From Labrys wisconsinensis (GTDB lineage: Bacteria > Pseudomonadota > Alphaproteobacteria > Rhizobiales > Labraceae), in NCBI RefSeq assembly GCF_030814995.1, contig NZ_JAUSVX010000001.1, positions 992,001-1,056,000 of the forward strand: a DNA stretch of 64,000 nucleotides. The letters are read 5' to 3'. The position numbers and the translations under genes were made by a program. Shown here piece after piece: positions 45,668 to 54,619 of this stretch; position 1 is the stretch's first letter, and each line of letters starts with the position of its first letter. The notes beneath the pieces were generated by a model that worked only from the letters and a program-made list of their open reading frames with translations, was not told the DNA's origin and searched no databases.

Positions 45668-46411
45668 TTAATACACCACCCCGGTGAGGTAGAGGCCGTG
45701 CGGCGGCGCCAGGGCGGCGCAGCGCGCCCGCTCGCGCGCCTCCAGCGCCGCCACGAGGTCGGCCTCGCTCCACGAGCCGTCGCCGACGCGCTTCAGCGAG
45801 CCCACCATCGAGCGCACCTGGTTGTGCAGGAAGGAGCGCGCCGCCGCCTCGACATGGATCTCGCCGTCCCGGCGGACCACGTCCAGCCGGTCCAGCGTCT
45901 TCATCGGGCTGTCGGACTGGCAGTCCGCCGCCCGGAACGTGGTGAAGTCGTGATGGCCGAGGAGCCGCTGCGCGGCGCGGTGCATGGCGTCCGCGTCCAG
46001 GGCTTTGCGCGAATGCCAGCAGCGCAGCCGCTCCAGCGCCAGCGGCGGGCGGCGGTCGATGATGCGGTAGAGATAGCGCCGGCCCTTGGCCGAGAAGCGG
46101 GCGTCGAACGCCTCCGGCACCTTTTCCGCCGCCAGGATCGAGACCTGCTCCTCCATCAGGGTGAGGTGGGCGTTGAGCGCGTCGCGCACCTGGTCGGTCC
46201 GCCACTCCTTGGCCAGCATCACCGAGGCGACCTGGCCGGTGGCGTGCACCCCCGCATCGGTTCGCCCGGCGCACTGGATGCGCAGGGCCTCGCCGGTGAA
46301 AGCCTCGATCGCCTCCTCCACCACCTGCTGCACGGCGCGGCCATTGGCCTGGCGCTGCCAGCCGGCATAGGGCGTGCCGTCATATTCGATCAGGAGCTTG
46401 TAGCGGGGCAT
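45668..46411 (-). CDS. truA: tRNA pseudouridine synthase A
   Basis: 247 residues. [21 protein letters not shown] at the N-terminus, the catalytic Asp in [25 protein letters not shown] and the C-terminal [15 protein letters not shown] are all typical. It makes pseudouridine at positions 38-40 of tRNA anticodon arms. Third gene after fmt in the def-fmt-monooxygenase-truA run. Confidence 0.97.
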   Translation of the reverse strand: MPRYKLLIEYDGTPYAGWQRQANGRAVQQVVEEAIEAFTGEALRIQCAGRTDAGVHATGQVASVMLAKEWRTDQVRDALNAHLTLMEEQVSILAAEKVPEAFDARFSAKGRRYLYRIIDRRPPLALERLRCWHSRKALDADAMHRAAQRLLGHHDFTTFRAADCQSDSPMKTLDRLDVVRRDGEIHVEAAARSFLHNQVRSMVGSLKRVGDGSWSEADLVAALEARERARCAALAPPHGLYLTGVVY

Positions 46412-46427
46412 CGGGCTTGGTTGGCGG

Positions 46428-46724
46428 TCACGCCGGCAGACCGACGCCGCCGGCCGGCACCGTCTCCGCCGTCTTCTCGAAGCCGCGGATCAGCGGCCGC
46501 GCCTCGGTGATCGCGGCGCGCACCGCGGGCAGCTGCAGCGAGGCCTGATGGCTCTGCGCGCTGTCCCAGACCTCCGTCACCCAGAGGACGTCGGCGTCGG
46601 CCGCGTCCTTGGCCACGACGTAGCTCAGGCAGCCCGGCATGCCCTCCGTGCCTCGCAGCAGCAGGGCGATGAGCGCGTCGCGCTGCCCCGGGGCAGCCGT
46701 GATCTTGCCGATCATGCCGTACAT
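46428..46724 (-). CDS. Antibiotic biosynthesis monooxygenase (ABM) family protein
   Basis: 98 residues with the YgiN/ABM ferredoxin-like pattern [54 protein letters not shown] strong GGAGGAG lies before the ATG. Most members are small quinol or aldehyde-related oxygenases with unknown substrates. Its insertion between fmt and truA, normally adjacent genes, is unusual. Confidence 0.88.
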   Translation of the reverse strand: MYGMIGKITAAPGQRDALIALLLRGTEGMPGCLSYVVAKDAADADVLWVTEVWDSAQSHQASLQLPAVRAAITEARPLIRGFEKTAETVPAGGVGLPA

Positions 46725-46777
46725 CGTCTCCTCCTCAGCTCTCGCGCGCGACAGATACGGCGCCGGCCGGGCTCCTC

Positions 46778-47710
46778 TCAGGACAGCGTCGCGCCCCTGC
46801 CGAGACCGGCCCCCTTCAGGAATTCCGGCACCTTCATCGGTGCCTTGCCGGCCCGCTGCACCTCGATCAGGCGCACCGCGCCCTCGCCGCAGGCGACGGC
46901 GAGCGCCTCGTCGAGCACCGTGCCGGGCGCGCCGGCGCCCTCGGCAAGCGTCGAGCGCAGCGCCTTGACCCGCTGCGGGCCCTGGCCCCAGTCCGCCTCG
47001 AACCAGGCGCCGGGAAAGGGCGACAGGCCGCGGATCTGGTTGTGCACCGCCGCCGCCGGCTGCGACCAGTCGATGCGCGCCTCGGCCTTGTCGATCTTGC
47101 GAGCATAGGTGACGCCCGCCTCCGCCTGCGGCACGAAGGACAGCGACCCGCGCGACAGCGCCGCGAGCGCCCGCGCCATCAGGTCGGCGCCCAGCACCGA
47201 CAGCCGGTCGTGAACTTCGCCCGCCGTCATGTCGGGTCCGATCGCCAGCCGCTCGGCCATGGCGACCGGGCCGGTGTCGAGCCCCTCCTCCATGCGCATC
47301 ACCATGACGCCGGTCTCCGCGTCGCCGGCCATGACGGCGCGCTGGATCGGCGCCGCGCCGCGCCAGCGCGGCAGCAGCGAGGCATGCAGGTTGAGGCAGC
47401 CCTCGCGCGGCGCCTCCAGCGCCACCTTCGGCAGGATCAGGCCATAGGCGACGACCACGGCGACGTCGGCTTCGAGCGAGGCGAAGGTGTCGGCGACCTC
47501 GGCATCGCGAAAGCTCCTGGGCGTGAACACCGGAATGCCGAAGCCGTCGGCGAGCCGGTGCACCGGCGAGGGCGAAAGCTCCATGCCGCGGCCGGCCGGC
47601 GCCGGCGGCCGGGTATAGACCGCCGCGACCTCGTGGCCCTGGCCCAGGATCTCGGCCAGCACCGGCCGGGCGAAGTCCGGCGTGCCGAGGAAGACGACGC
47701 GCAGCGCCAT
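46778..47710 (-). CDS. fmt: Methionyl-tRNA formyltransferase
   Basis: 310 residues. [12 protein letters not shown], the 10-formyl-tetrahydrofolate site [17 protein letters not shown] and the catalytic Asp in [10 protein letters not shown] are visible. It formylates initiator Met-tRNA. The ATG overlaps the def stop (TGATG). Confidence 0.97.
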   Translation of the reverse strand: MALRVVFLGTPDFARPVLAEILGQGHEVAAVYTRPPAPAGRGMELSPSPVHRLADGFGIPVFTPRSFRDAEVADTFASLEADVAVVVAYGLILPKVALEAPREGCLNLHASLLPRWRGAAPIQRAVMAGDAETGVMVMRMEEGLDTGPVAMAERLAIGPDMTAGEVHDRLSVLGADLMARALAALSRGSLSFVPQAEAGVTYARKIDKAEARIDWSQPAAAVHNQIRGLSPFPGAWFEADWGQGPQRVKALRSTLAEGAGAPGTVLDEALAVACGEGAVRLIEVQRAGKAPMKVPEFLKGAGLGRGATLS

Positions 47711-48282
47711 CACTCCACCGCACGCGGCGCCGGCCGCGCCTTGGCCGCCGACCGGTCCGCCTCGCCGTCGGCCTCCCGCTGCTTGGCGGCCTTGGTGAAC
47801 TTGCGGATCACCATGCCGCGCTTGAGCTTGGAGATGTGGTCGATGAACAGCACGCCGTCGAGATGGTCGATCTCGTGCTGCAGGCAGGTGGCGAGCAGGC
47901 CGTCGGCCTCCAGGTCCTGCGCCTTGCCGGCACGATCGACATAGGCGACCCGGACGCGGGCCGGACGCTCGACCTCGGCATAATAGTCGGGGATCGACAG
48001 GCAGCCCTCGTCATAGACCGAGCGCTCCTCGGACGACCAGACGATGCTGGGATTGATGAAGACCTGCGGCGCGCGCTCCTCCTCGGGGCGGCTGACGTCG
48101 ATCACCAGGAGGCGGCGCGGCACGCCGACCTGGATGGCGGCAAGACCGATTCCGGGCGCGTCGTACATGGTCTGGAGCATGTCGTCGGCGAGGGCGACGA
48201 GCTCGCCGTCGACGCGCTCGACCGGCGCGGACTTGAGGCGCAGTTTCGGGTCGGGCAGGATGATGATCGGTCGCAGGGCCAT
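47710..48282 (-). CDS. def: Peptide deformylase
   Basis: 190 residues with the three deformylase motifs: [17 protein letters not shown] (zinc or iron Cys) and HEIDHLDG. The start ATG with CCGGAG upstream removes 12 non-conserved residues. The C-terminus has a 25-residue basic/Ala-rich tail. It removes the formyl group that Fmt adds and is translationally coupled to fmt. Confidence 0.97.
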   Translation of the reverse strand: MALRPIIILPDPKLRLKSAPVERVDGELVALADDMLQTMYDAPGIGLAAIQVGVPRRLLVIDVSRPEEERAPQVFINPSIVWSSEERSVYDEGCLSIPDYYAEVERPARVRVAYVDRAGKAQDLEADGLLATCLQHEIDHLDGVLFIDHISKLKRGMVIRKFTKAAKQREADGEADRSAAKARPAPRAVE

Positions 48283-48356
48283 GCTCCGGGAGATAGTCTG
48301 CCGGCGGCACAGGGTCAATCGGCGCTGCCGACACCGCCTGGACCGGAAGAGCCGCC

Positions 48357-48923
48357 ATGCACCGTGCCGTCATGCCCAGACCATTTCAGCGAGTCCGAGC
48401 CGTGATCCGGGCTCGCCGGCTCGTCCTCGCCCTGGCAGCCCTCGCCGGCGCGCCGGCGCTGGCGGCGGGGGCGCTGCAGGACGAGGAGCCGCCCTTGGCC
48501 GATCTCGGCCGGCCGCTGGTCCACTACGCCACCATCGCCCGCAACGACGGCGCCTTCCGCCGGCTGTGGATCGACGAGGCCTCGCTCGCCAGGGCGCGCC
48601 GCGGCGAGCCGCTGCCGGACGGCACGACCATCGCCATGGAGACCTTCTACGGCCCGCAGAACCGTGCCACGGTCTTCACCAAGCTCAAGCAGGGCAGCGC
48701 GTGGCTCTACGGCTCCTTCGAGCCGGGCCAGCCCGACTGGACCGGCCTCAAGGCCAAGACCGTCTGCCATGCCTGCCATATCGATGCGGCCGAGGATCTG
48801 ACCTTCACCCTGCCGGTGCTGGCGAAGTTCGGCGAGACCCGGAGCGTGGCGCGGCTCCTCTGCGACCAGCCCGGCCGGGTGCCCTGCGATGCCACCTTCT
48901 ACGATCATGCGGGCGCGCCGTGA
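48357..48923 (+). CDS. Cytochrome P460 family heme protein
   Basis: 188 residues. A signal peptide ([20 protein letters not shown]) precedes a periplasmic domain with one c-type heme site, CHACH, at residues 137-141 in [16 protein letters not shown]. The [27 protein letters not shown] and [17 protein letters not shown] lines fit the P460 family, which oxidises hydroxylamine or detoxifies NO in some members. GGAAGAG precedes the ATG. The cytochrome b561 gene downstream overlaps its stop, so the two probably form an electron-transfer unit. Confidence 0.8.
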   Translation: MHRAVMPRPFQRVRAVIRARRLVLALAALAGAPALAAGALQDEEPPLADLGRPLVHYATIARNDGAFRRLWIDEASLARARRGEPLPDGTTIAMETFYGPQNRATVFTKLKQGSAWLYGSFEPGQPDWTGLKAKTVCHACHIDAAEDLTFTLPVLAKFGETRSVARLLCDQPGRVPCDATFYDHAGAP

Positions 48924-49450
48924 TCGGCACCATGGCGGGCCGTTGGCCGGCCCTCATCCGCATCCTGCACTGGACCACGGCCGTGCTGGCGCTGGTGATG
49001 ATCCCGGCGGCCTTTGCCGCTGAGGCCCTGACCGAGGTCGACACCGACCGCGCCGAGATGCTGGTCGGCGTGCACATGCTGGCCGGGCTCGCCATCCTGG
49101 TGCTGACCCTGGCCCGGCTCTCGGCGCGCCTGGTGCTGCCGCGGCCGAAGCCGCTGCGGCGCGCGCGGATGCTCGCCGGGCTGGCCGGCCTGCGCACGGC
49201 CGCCTTCTACGTCCTGCTCCTCGCCCTGCCGCTCACCGGCGTGCTGAAGCTGACCCTGTCCGGCCTCGACGTCGCGCCCTTCGGCGTGACGCTGATCGCC
49301 GCCGGCGATACCGCCCCCGCCCTGGCGCGCCGGCTCAACGCCGCGCATGCGCTGATGGGCAAGGCTTTCATCGCCCTGGCGCTCATCCACATCGCGGGGG
49401 CGCTGGTCCAGCATGGCCGGCCGAAGGCATCGGGCGCTCGGAACACGTGA
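48920..49450 (+). CDS. Cytochrome b561 family protein
   Basis: 176 residues with four membrane segments and the heme-ligand histidines of the b561 family (ILHWTTAVLALVMIP, VGVHMLAGLAIL, LNAAHALMGKAFIALALIHIAGALV). It carries electrons across the inner membrane. The GTG overlapping the P460 stop (GTGA) is taken as start; an ATG four codons on is the alternative. Confidence 0.85.
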   Translation: MIGTMAGRWPALIRILHWTTAVLALVMIPAAFAAEALTEVDTDRAEMLVGVHMLAGLAILVLTLARLSARLVLPRPKPLRRARMLAGLAGLRTAAFYVLLLALPLTGVLKLTLSGLDVAPFGVTLIAAGDTAPALARRLNAAHALMGKAFIALALIHIAGALVQHGRPKASGARNT

Positions 49451-49523
49451 AACAGCACGGAGCGGCGCGAAGGACGGCCGGGCGAGACGCCCGAGGTCTC
49501 GGATCGGGCGCGAGGCGTGCGTC

Positions 49524-49630
49524 CTCCCTCCCCCTTGTGGGGAGGGATAAAGGGTGGGGGTCCGGCAGGATGAGGCGAGCCCTTTGTCACCGCCCCCATC
49601 CCTGACCCTTCCCCACAAGGGGGAAGGGGA
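49524..49630. repeat. Dispersed palindromic element, copy 2
   Basis: Same build and orientation as the copy at 3.7 kb: CCCTCCCCCTTGTGGGGAGG at the left, GGGGGTCCGGCAGGATGAGG in the middle, CCTTCCCCACAAGGGGGAAG at the right. It lies between the convergent ends of the b561 gene and the XRE-cupin regulator, where it could serve as a two-way terminator. Confidence 0.85.
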
Positions 49631-49672
49631 TAGCCGGCGTCGCGTCTGAAACACGCCTGACCGGGTGAAGCC

Positions 49673-50464
49673 TCAGGCGTCGTCGCGGGGATAGGAGATG
49701 ATCGAGAGGAAGCGGATCGGCAATTTCCGCATCTCCTCCGGGCCGTGCGGCGCATCGGCGTCGAAGAACAGGCTGTCGCCCGGCTGCATGATGTAGAGCT
49801 TGTCGGCGTGGCGGTACATCACCTCGCCTTCCAGCATGTAGAGGAACTCCAGGCCGGAATGCTGGAACAGCGGGAAGACGTCGGATTCCTCGGTCAGGGT
49901 GATCATGTAGGGCTCGACCACCACCCGGCCGCTGTGGCCGCCGGTATGGCCGAGCAGATGGTACTGGTGCTTGGCCCGCGTGCCGCGCCGCTCGATCGCC
50001 AGCCCCTCGCCCGCCTTGACGAACACCGCGTCGCGCCGCTCCTCGTAGCGGCGGAAGAAGGCGGTCACCGGCACGCCGAGCGCCCGCGACAGCGACTGCA
50101 GCGTGGTGAGCGAGGGCGAGGTGACGCCGTTCTCGATCTTCGACAGCATGCCGAGCGACAGGCCCGTCGCCGCGGCGAGGTCGGAGACGGTGATCCCGAG
50201 CTTGTTGCGGAAGGCGCGCACCTCGCGCCCGATCGCCACTTCCAGGATATTGTCGCGCGCCCCTTCCAGCGCGTGCGGGTCCTGCGAGGGCATGGCCGGC
50301 GCGGCCGGATAGTTCCCGGTGGGGAAGGCGTCGGGGAACTGCGTCTCGCTCGGGATCGCCTCGTTGGCGGCGATCGGAGCGCGGCGCGGCACCGGGCGGA
50401 GCAGCTCGCTGCCGGAGGCCTCCGGCGCCCTCGGTCCCGATCCCGCTTCCGCCCGCTTGCTCAT
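49673..50464 (-). CDS. XRE family regulator with C-terminal cupin domain
   Basis: 263 residues. A disordered N-terminal 75 residues precede a helix-turn-helix (IGREVRAFRNKLGITVSDLAAATGLSLGMLSKIENGVTSPSLTTLQSLSRAL) and a sensory cupin domain (about 150-255, with HSGLEFLYMLEGEVMYRH and PHGPEEM). The start overlaps the mgdD stop (TGATG), making it the last gene of the mgd operon. It is the obvious candidate to control the divergent mgd and mgs operons, perhaps sensing a methylamine-pathway amino acid. Confidence 0.9.
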   Translation of the reverse strand: MSKRAEAGSGPRAPEASGSELLRPVPRRAPIAANEAIPSETQFPDAFPTGNYPAAPAMPSQDPHALEGARDNILEVAIGREVRAFRNKLGITVSDLAAATGLSLGMLSKIENGVTSPSLTTLQSLSRALGVPVTAFFRRYEERRDAVFVKAGEGLAIERRGTRAKHQYHLLGHTGGHSGRVVVEPYMITLTEESDVFPLFQHSGLEFLYMLEGEVMYRHADKLYIMQPGDSLFFDADAPHGPEEMRKLPIRFLSIISYPRDDA

Positions 50465-51144
50465 CAGCCTGTCAATCCTCTCAGCGCCGAGATGCCGACG
50501 ATCCGCCCGCCGAACTCGACGGCGGCGTCGCGCAGGCATTCCCAGAAGTATGCGGCAGAAGCACTGTCAGCAAGCACGTGGAACGCCGGAGTCGTGCCGA
50601 GATCGGCGCGCGCCACGATGGCATTGAGCCGTGCGACCGAGGTTTGGGCAATGGTGAGATCCGGGAATTTGTGGAATCGCAGGTCGATCCCACAGATTTT
50701 TGCGAACATGCCCGGCAGGGCCTCGCCCGTGACCGCGAACCAGGCATGGCTGTCGCGGCGCGGCAGCGGATAGGTCCGCTCCTCGTCCTCGATCCGCCAG
50801 CCCTGCTCCATCTCGGCAAAGCGCGTCCCGTCGCCGGCAGGGTTGGCGAGCAGGAACACCTCGCCCGGCGCCAGCACCAGGCAGAGCCCGCCGTCCGCCT
50901 GGCGGAAGGCCCGGTTCGGCTGCGCCTCGACGGCAACCCCGCGCGCCTGCATGGCGGCGATGGTGCCCCGCCCCTTGAAGCCGAGGCGCGGCAGCGGCGT
51001 GAGGTCGGCGAGGCAGAGGCCCGCGGCCGCGCCGGCGGGATCGGCGATCATGGCATCCGAAGTCGCGGCCCAGGCGACGCCCTCCCGGTCGAGGACGCGA
51101 TAGAGCGGCGTGCGGCGCGGCAGGGTTTCGGCTTCGGCCGGCAT
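50464..51144 (-). CDS. mgdD: N-methylglutamate dehydrogenase subunit D (sarcosine oxidase gamma-like)
   Basis: 226 residues with the sarcosine oxidase gamma (SoxG) pattern, a GCV_T-like fold: LTPLPRLGFKGRGTIAAMQARGVAVE and FFVTGEALPGMFAKICGIDLR-type lines near the C-terminus (here AWFAVTGEALPGMFAKICGIDLRF). It starts directly after the mgdC stop (TAGATG). The mgd name rests on linkage with mgsABC and gmaS; by sequence alone it could be soxG. Confidence 0.78.
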   Translation of the reverse strand: MPAEAETLPRRTPLYRVLDREGVAWAATSDAMIADPAGAAAGLCLADLTPLPRLGFKGRGTIAAMQARGVAVEAQPNRAFRQADGGLCLVLAPGEVFLLANPAGDGTRFAEMEQGWRIEDEERTYPLPRRDSHAWFAVTGEALPGMFAKICGIDLRFHKFPDLTIAQTSVARLNAIVARADLGTTPAFHVLADSASAAYFWECLRDAAVEFGGRIVGISALRGLTG

Positions 51145-54057
51145 CTAGAGCTCCTGGCGCTTGTTCTCGGGGTCGTAGAACGGCGTCGCCACCACCTCGG
51201 CGCCGATCATGCGCCCGCCCTCGATGCGGATCTCGAAGCGCGAGCCGGGCGCGGCGAGGTCGGAGGGCACATAGGCGAGGCCCACCACCTTGTCGAGCGA
51301 GGGCGAGCGCACCGCCGAGGTGACCCGGCCGGCGATGTCGCCGTCGCGGATGACGAGGTGGCACTCCTTCGGGCAGGGCGCGGCCGGATCGGCCAGGGCG
51401 AAGCCGACGAGGCGCCGGGTGACGCCCTTGCCCATCTGCATCTCGACGGCGCGCTTGCCGACATAGAACGGCTTCTTCTTGGCCAGCGCCCATTCCATGC
51501 CGGCCTCGGCCGGGTTGGTGAGCCCGTCCGTGTCCTGGCCGACGATGATGTGGCCCTTCTCCAGGCGCAGCACGCGCTGCGCCTCGACGCCGAACGGCCT
51601 CAGGCCGAAGGGTTGCCCGGCCTCGAACAGCCGGTCCCACAGCGCTTCGCCCAGGCCCGAGGGGCAATGGATCTCGTAGCCGAGCTCGCCGACGAAGCCG
51701 ACGCGCAGCACCCGCACGGGGATGCCGGCGAGCCGGCCCTGGCGCACCGCCATGTAGGGGAAGGCCTCGGCCGAGAAGTCGATGTCGGTCTCCAGCCCGG
51801 CCAGCGCCTCGCGCGCCTTCGGCCCGGCGAGGTTGACGCCGGCATAGGCGGCGGTGACGTTGGCGATGTCGACGTCGAGCCGCCACTGCGTGTTCCACCA
51901 GGTCATCTGGCGATAGACCTGGTCGACGGCACCTGTCGTGGCGGTGAGGTAATAGTGCCGCTCGTGGAAGCGGCAGGCGACGCCGTCGTCGATGACCACG
52001 CCGGTCTGGTCGGTCATCAGGGCGTAGCGGGCGCGGCCGACCGGCTGCTTGGCATAGGCCCAGGTGTACATGCGGTCGACGAGCTCGGCCGCGTCGGGGC
52101 CGCGGATGTCGAGCCCGCCCAGGGTGGAGACGTCGATCATGCCGACGCCCTCGCGCACCGCCCGCACCTCCGCCTCGATCGCGTCCGCCGACGCGCCCTT
52201 GCGGCCGTAATAGGCCGGCCGCAGCCACAGGCCCGCCGGCATCATCTGCGCGCCGAGCTCGAGATGGCGGTGATGCATCGCCGTGTGGCGCACCGGCTCG
52301 AAGGCCCGGCCGGCCATGTGGCCGAACTTCTCCGGCACCAGCGGCGGGCGGAAGGTGGTGGTGCCGACCGCCGCGATGCTGCGGCCGGTCTCCTTCGCCA
52401 CCAGGCGGATGGTGTTGAGGTTGGCGTGCCGGCCCTGGCTCGGGCCGAGCCCGGCGGTGGAGTAGCGCTTGACCAGCTGGATGTCGTCATAGCCGTCCTG
52501 GACGGAATGGACGATGTCCTTGGTCTGCAGGTCCTCGTCGAAGTCGACGAAGTCCTTGGCCTTGGGGTCGGAGAAGATCGGCCAGGGATGGGTGATGCGC
52601 GCCGCGCCCGGATCGGCCGTCAGCGCCGATGCCGCGGCCGGCCGGTCGAGGGCGGCCGCCGCGACCCGGACGCCGGCGGCGCGCGCATCCGCGCTCACCG
52701 TCTCCTCCGACCACAGGCCGGCGGCCGCGCCCACCAGCGTCACGCCCGGCGGCAGGTCGACGGCGCGATGCATGGCGATGGCGGGATCGTAGATCACCTT
52801 CGCCCCGGCATGGCTGGCGAGGTTGAGGGCGGGGGTGTAGCCGACGCTCATCAGCACGGTATCGCAGCCGATCCATTCCGGGCTGCCGGCGGTCCTGCCC
52901 TCGCCCGCGATCGCCGCGACGGCCACCGCCTCGACCCGGACCTTGCCGCGGGCCTCGACCAGGGTGGAGCCGGCGATGATGCGCAGGCCCCGCGCCCGCG
53001 CCTCGGCCGCCGCCTCTCCGTCGCCGGACGGGTTGAGGTCGACGATGGCCGCGACCTCGACGCCGGCGTCGAGGAGGTCGAGCGCCGCCTCGTAGCCGAA
53101 GCGGTTGGCGGTGGCGATCACGGCGCGCCGGCCGGGCCGGACGCCATAGAGCCGCATGAGCCGCTGTGCCGCATCGGCGAACAGGATGCCCGGCCGGTCG
53201 TTGTTGCGGAACACCAGCGGCTGGTCGAAGGCGCCGGTGGCGAGCACGGTCTCGCGCGCGCGAATCTTGTAGAGCCGGTTGCCCGAGATGGCCGAGGCCC
53301 AGTTGTCGGCGAACAGGCCCGAGACCGTGGTGTCGCCGAGGATGGTGAGGCCGGGCAGGGCGCGGGCCCTGGCGACCAGCGCCGCCCGGCGCGCGTCGGT
53401 GGCGGCGCGCCCGGCGCCGCCGCGGCCGTGCAGCAGCGAGCCGCCGAGCTCGGGCCATTCGTCGATCAGCAGCGTCTCGGCGCCGGCCTCAGCCGCCGCG
53501 ATCGCCGCCTCCAGGCCGGCCGGACCGCCGCCGGCGACCAGCACGTCGCAGAACAGATAGGCCTTGTCGTAATGGCCGTGATGCGCCTTCGGATCGAGCT
53601 TGCCCAGGCCCGCCAGCGCGCGGATCGGCTTCTCGAACAGCTTCCACGAGCCGTTCGGGCGGAAGAAGGTCTTGTAGTAGAAGCCGACGGGGAGGAAGCG
53701 GCCGAAGCGCTCCAGCACGGCGTACCAGTCGCCGTCGAGCGAGCCGAAATGGTTGACCGAGACGGCGGCCATGTCCTGGGCGATGGGATGGCGGTCGCCG
53801 CGCACGTTCGGCTCGGGTCCGACCTGCACCAGCGCGTTGACGTCGTGGCCGGCCATGGTCAGCGGCCCGCGCGGGCGGTGATACTTGAAGGAGCGCGACA
53901 TCAGCCAGCGGCCGGAGCCGACCAGCGCGCTGGCGATCACGTCGCCCCGATAGCCGTGGCAGGCGACGCCGTCGAAGGTGAAGGACACCGGCCTGGCGCG
54001 GTCGATCAGGAGGCCCCAGCCGTCCGGGCCGAGGCGGGGTGCGGCGCTCGCGCTCAT
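51145..54057 (-). CDS. mgdC: N-methylglutamate dehydrogenase subunit C (sarcosine oxidase alpha-like)
   Basis: 970 residues, full SoxA length. N-terminal ferredoxin-like part (RPVSFTFDGVACHGYRGDVIASALVGSG), then an NAD-binding domain with VLVAGGGPAGLEAAIAAAEAGAE near 170 and a C-terminal GCV_T aminomethyltransferase domain that hands the methylene group to tetrahydrofolate (GGLDIRGPDAAELVDRMYTWAYAK). It is the large subunit of the heterotetrameric enzyme. Overlaps mgdB by ATGA. Sarcosine oxidase remains the alternative. Confidence 0.82.
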   Translation of the reverse strand: MSASAAPRLGPDGWGLLIDRARPVSFTFDGVACHGYRGDVIASALVGSGRWLMSRSFKYHRPRGPLTMAGHDVNALVQVGPEPNVRGDRHPIAQDMAAVSVNHFGSLDGDWYAVLERFGRFLPVGFYYKTFFRPNGSWKLFEKPIRALAGLGKLDPKAHHGHYDKAYLFCDVLVAGGGPAGLEAAIAAAEAGAETLLIDEWPELGGSLLHGRGGAGRAATDARRAALVARARALPGLTILGDTTVSGLFADNWASAISGNRLYKIRARETVLATGAFDQPLVFRNNDRPGILFADAAQRLMRLYGVRPGRRAVIATANRFGYEAALDLLDAGVEVAAIVDLNPSGDGEAAAEARARGLRIIAGSTLVEARGKVRVEAVAVAAIAGEGRTAGSPEWIGCDTVLMSVGYTPALNLASHAGAKVIYDPAIAMHRAVDLPPGVTLVGAAAGLWSEETVSADARAAGVRVAAAALDRPAAASALTADPGAARITHPWPIFSDPKAKDFVDFDEDLQTKDIVHSVQDGYDDIQLVKRYSTAGLGPSQGRHANLNTIRLVAKETGRSIAAVGTTTFRPPLVPEKFGHMAGRAFEPVRHTAMHHRHLELGAQMMPAGLWLRPAYYGRKGASADAIEAEVRAVREGVGMIDVSTLGGLDIRGPDAAELVDRMYTWAYAKQPVGRARYALMTDQTGVVIDDGVACRFHERHYYLTATTGAVDQVYRQMTWWNTQWRLDVDIANVTAAYAGVNLAGPKAREALAGLETDIDFSAEAFPYMAVRQGRLAGIPVRVLRVGFVGELGYEIHCPSGLGEALWDRLFEAGQPFGLRPFGVEAQRVLRLEKGHIIVGQDTDGLTNPAEAGMEWALAKKKPFYVGKRAVEMQMGKGVTRRLVGFALADPAAPCPKECHLVIRDGDIAGRVTSAVRSPSLDKVVGLAYVPSDLAAPGSRFEIRIEGGRMIGAEVVATPFYDPENKRQEL

Positions 54058-54335
54058 GCCCCGTCCCCGCGCTGCTTGGCGAAATAGGCGTCGGCGGTCA
54101 TGGTCTCGAGGATCTCGTCGGTGATGGTGTTGCGGCGGGCGATGAACCAGTAGTTGGTCGGCGCGTGCAGCCACCATTCGTGCACCTCGCCGGCAACGTT
54201 GTCCTCGAGGAAGAGGTACTCGGCCCAGGCGTCGTCGGAGGCTGTGGCGGGGTCGGGCATCGGCTTGACGTCGCCGGCCCAGACGAACTCGGAAATGTTG
54301 CGCGGACCGTTGAGGGGGCAGGTCATGAGCTTCAT
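54054..54335 (-). CDS. mgdB: N-methylglutamate dehydrogenase subunit B (sarcosine oxidase delta-like)
   Basis: 93 residues. MKLMTCPLNGPRNISEFVWAGDVKPMPDPA then WAEYLFLEDN ... HEWWLHAPTNYWFIARRNT is the SoxD pattern, but the zinc site is degraded. Only the first Cys (residue 6) remains; the usual second Cys of CPxC is Asn, and the Cys of HxxGC is Asn. This form, starting MKLMTCPLNGPR, seems to be the one linked to methylamine clusters. It is separated from mgdA by a palindromic repeat. Confidence 0.78.
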   Translation of the reverse strand: MKLMTCPLNGPRNISEFVWAGDVKPMPDPATASDDAWAEYLFLEDNVAGEVHEWWLHAPTNYWFIARRNTITDEILETMTADAYFAKQRGDGA

Positions 54336-54460
54336 GGGCGGTTCGCTTGCCAGGCATAGGATGCGATGGAGGCCAGACCTGAAGGGGACGGCCTGTGGCC
54401 TTCGCCCGCGCAGGCGGCCAAGGCGCGACGATCGTGCGGCGAGCTCGACGCTTGGGTTTT

Positions 54461-54567
54461 CCCTCCCCCTTGCGGGGAGGGATAAAGGGTGGGGGTCGTC
54501 GACATAGGGCCCGACTTATCCTGATGGACCCTCACCCCGTACCCCTCCCCGCAAGGGGGAGGGGATC
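54461..54567. repeat. Dispersed palindromic element, copy 3 (inside the mgd operon, inverted)
   Basis: Reverse complement of copy 1 in its middle part (CCTGATGGACCCTCACCCC pairs with GGTCCATCAGG of copy 1). Arms CCCTCCCCCTTGCGGGGAGG and CCCTCCCCGCAAGGGGGAGG flank it. It occupies most of the 284 bases between mgdA and mgdB and could lower expression of, or split, the downstream mgdBCD message. Confidence 0.85.
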
Positions 54568-54619
54568 GGCCTGCGTCGCGCCCCAAATCCGGCTGTCTCT
54601 GTCCAACCATGGGAGACTC

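Noticed and set aside
50578-54087. An 1169-codon open frame on the plus strand
   Set aside because: Antisense shadow of mgdC and mgdD, with low-complexity Arg/Ala/Asp composition and no recognisable family.
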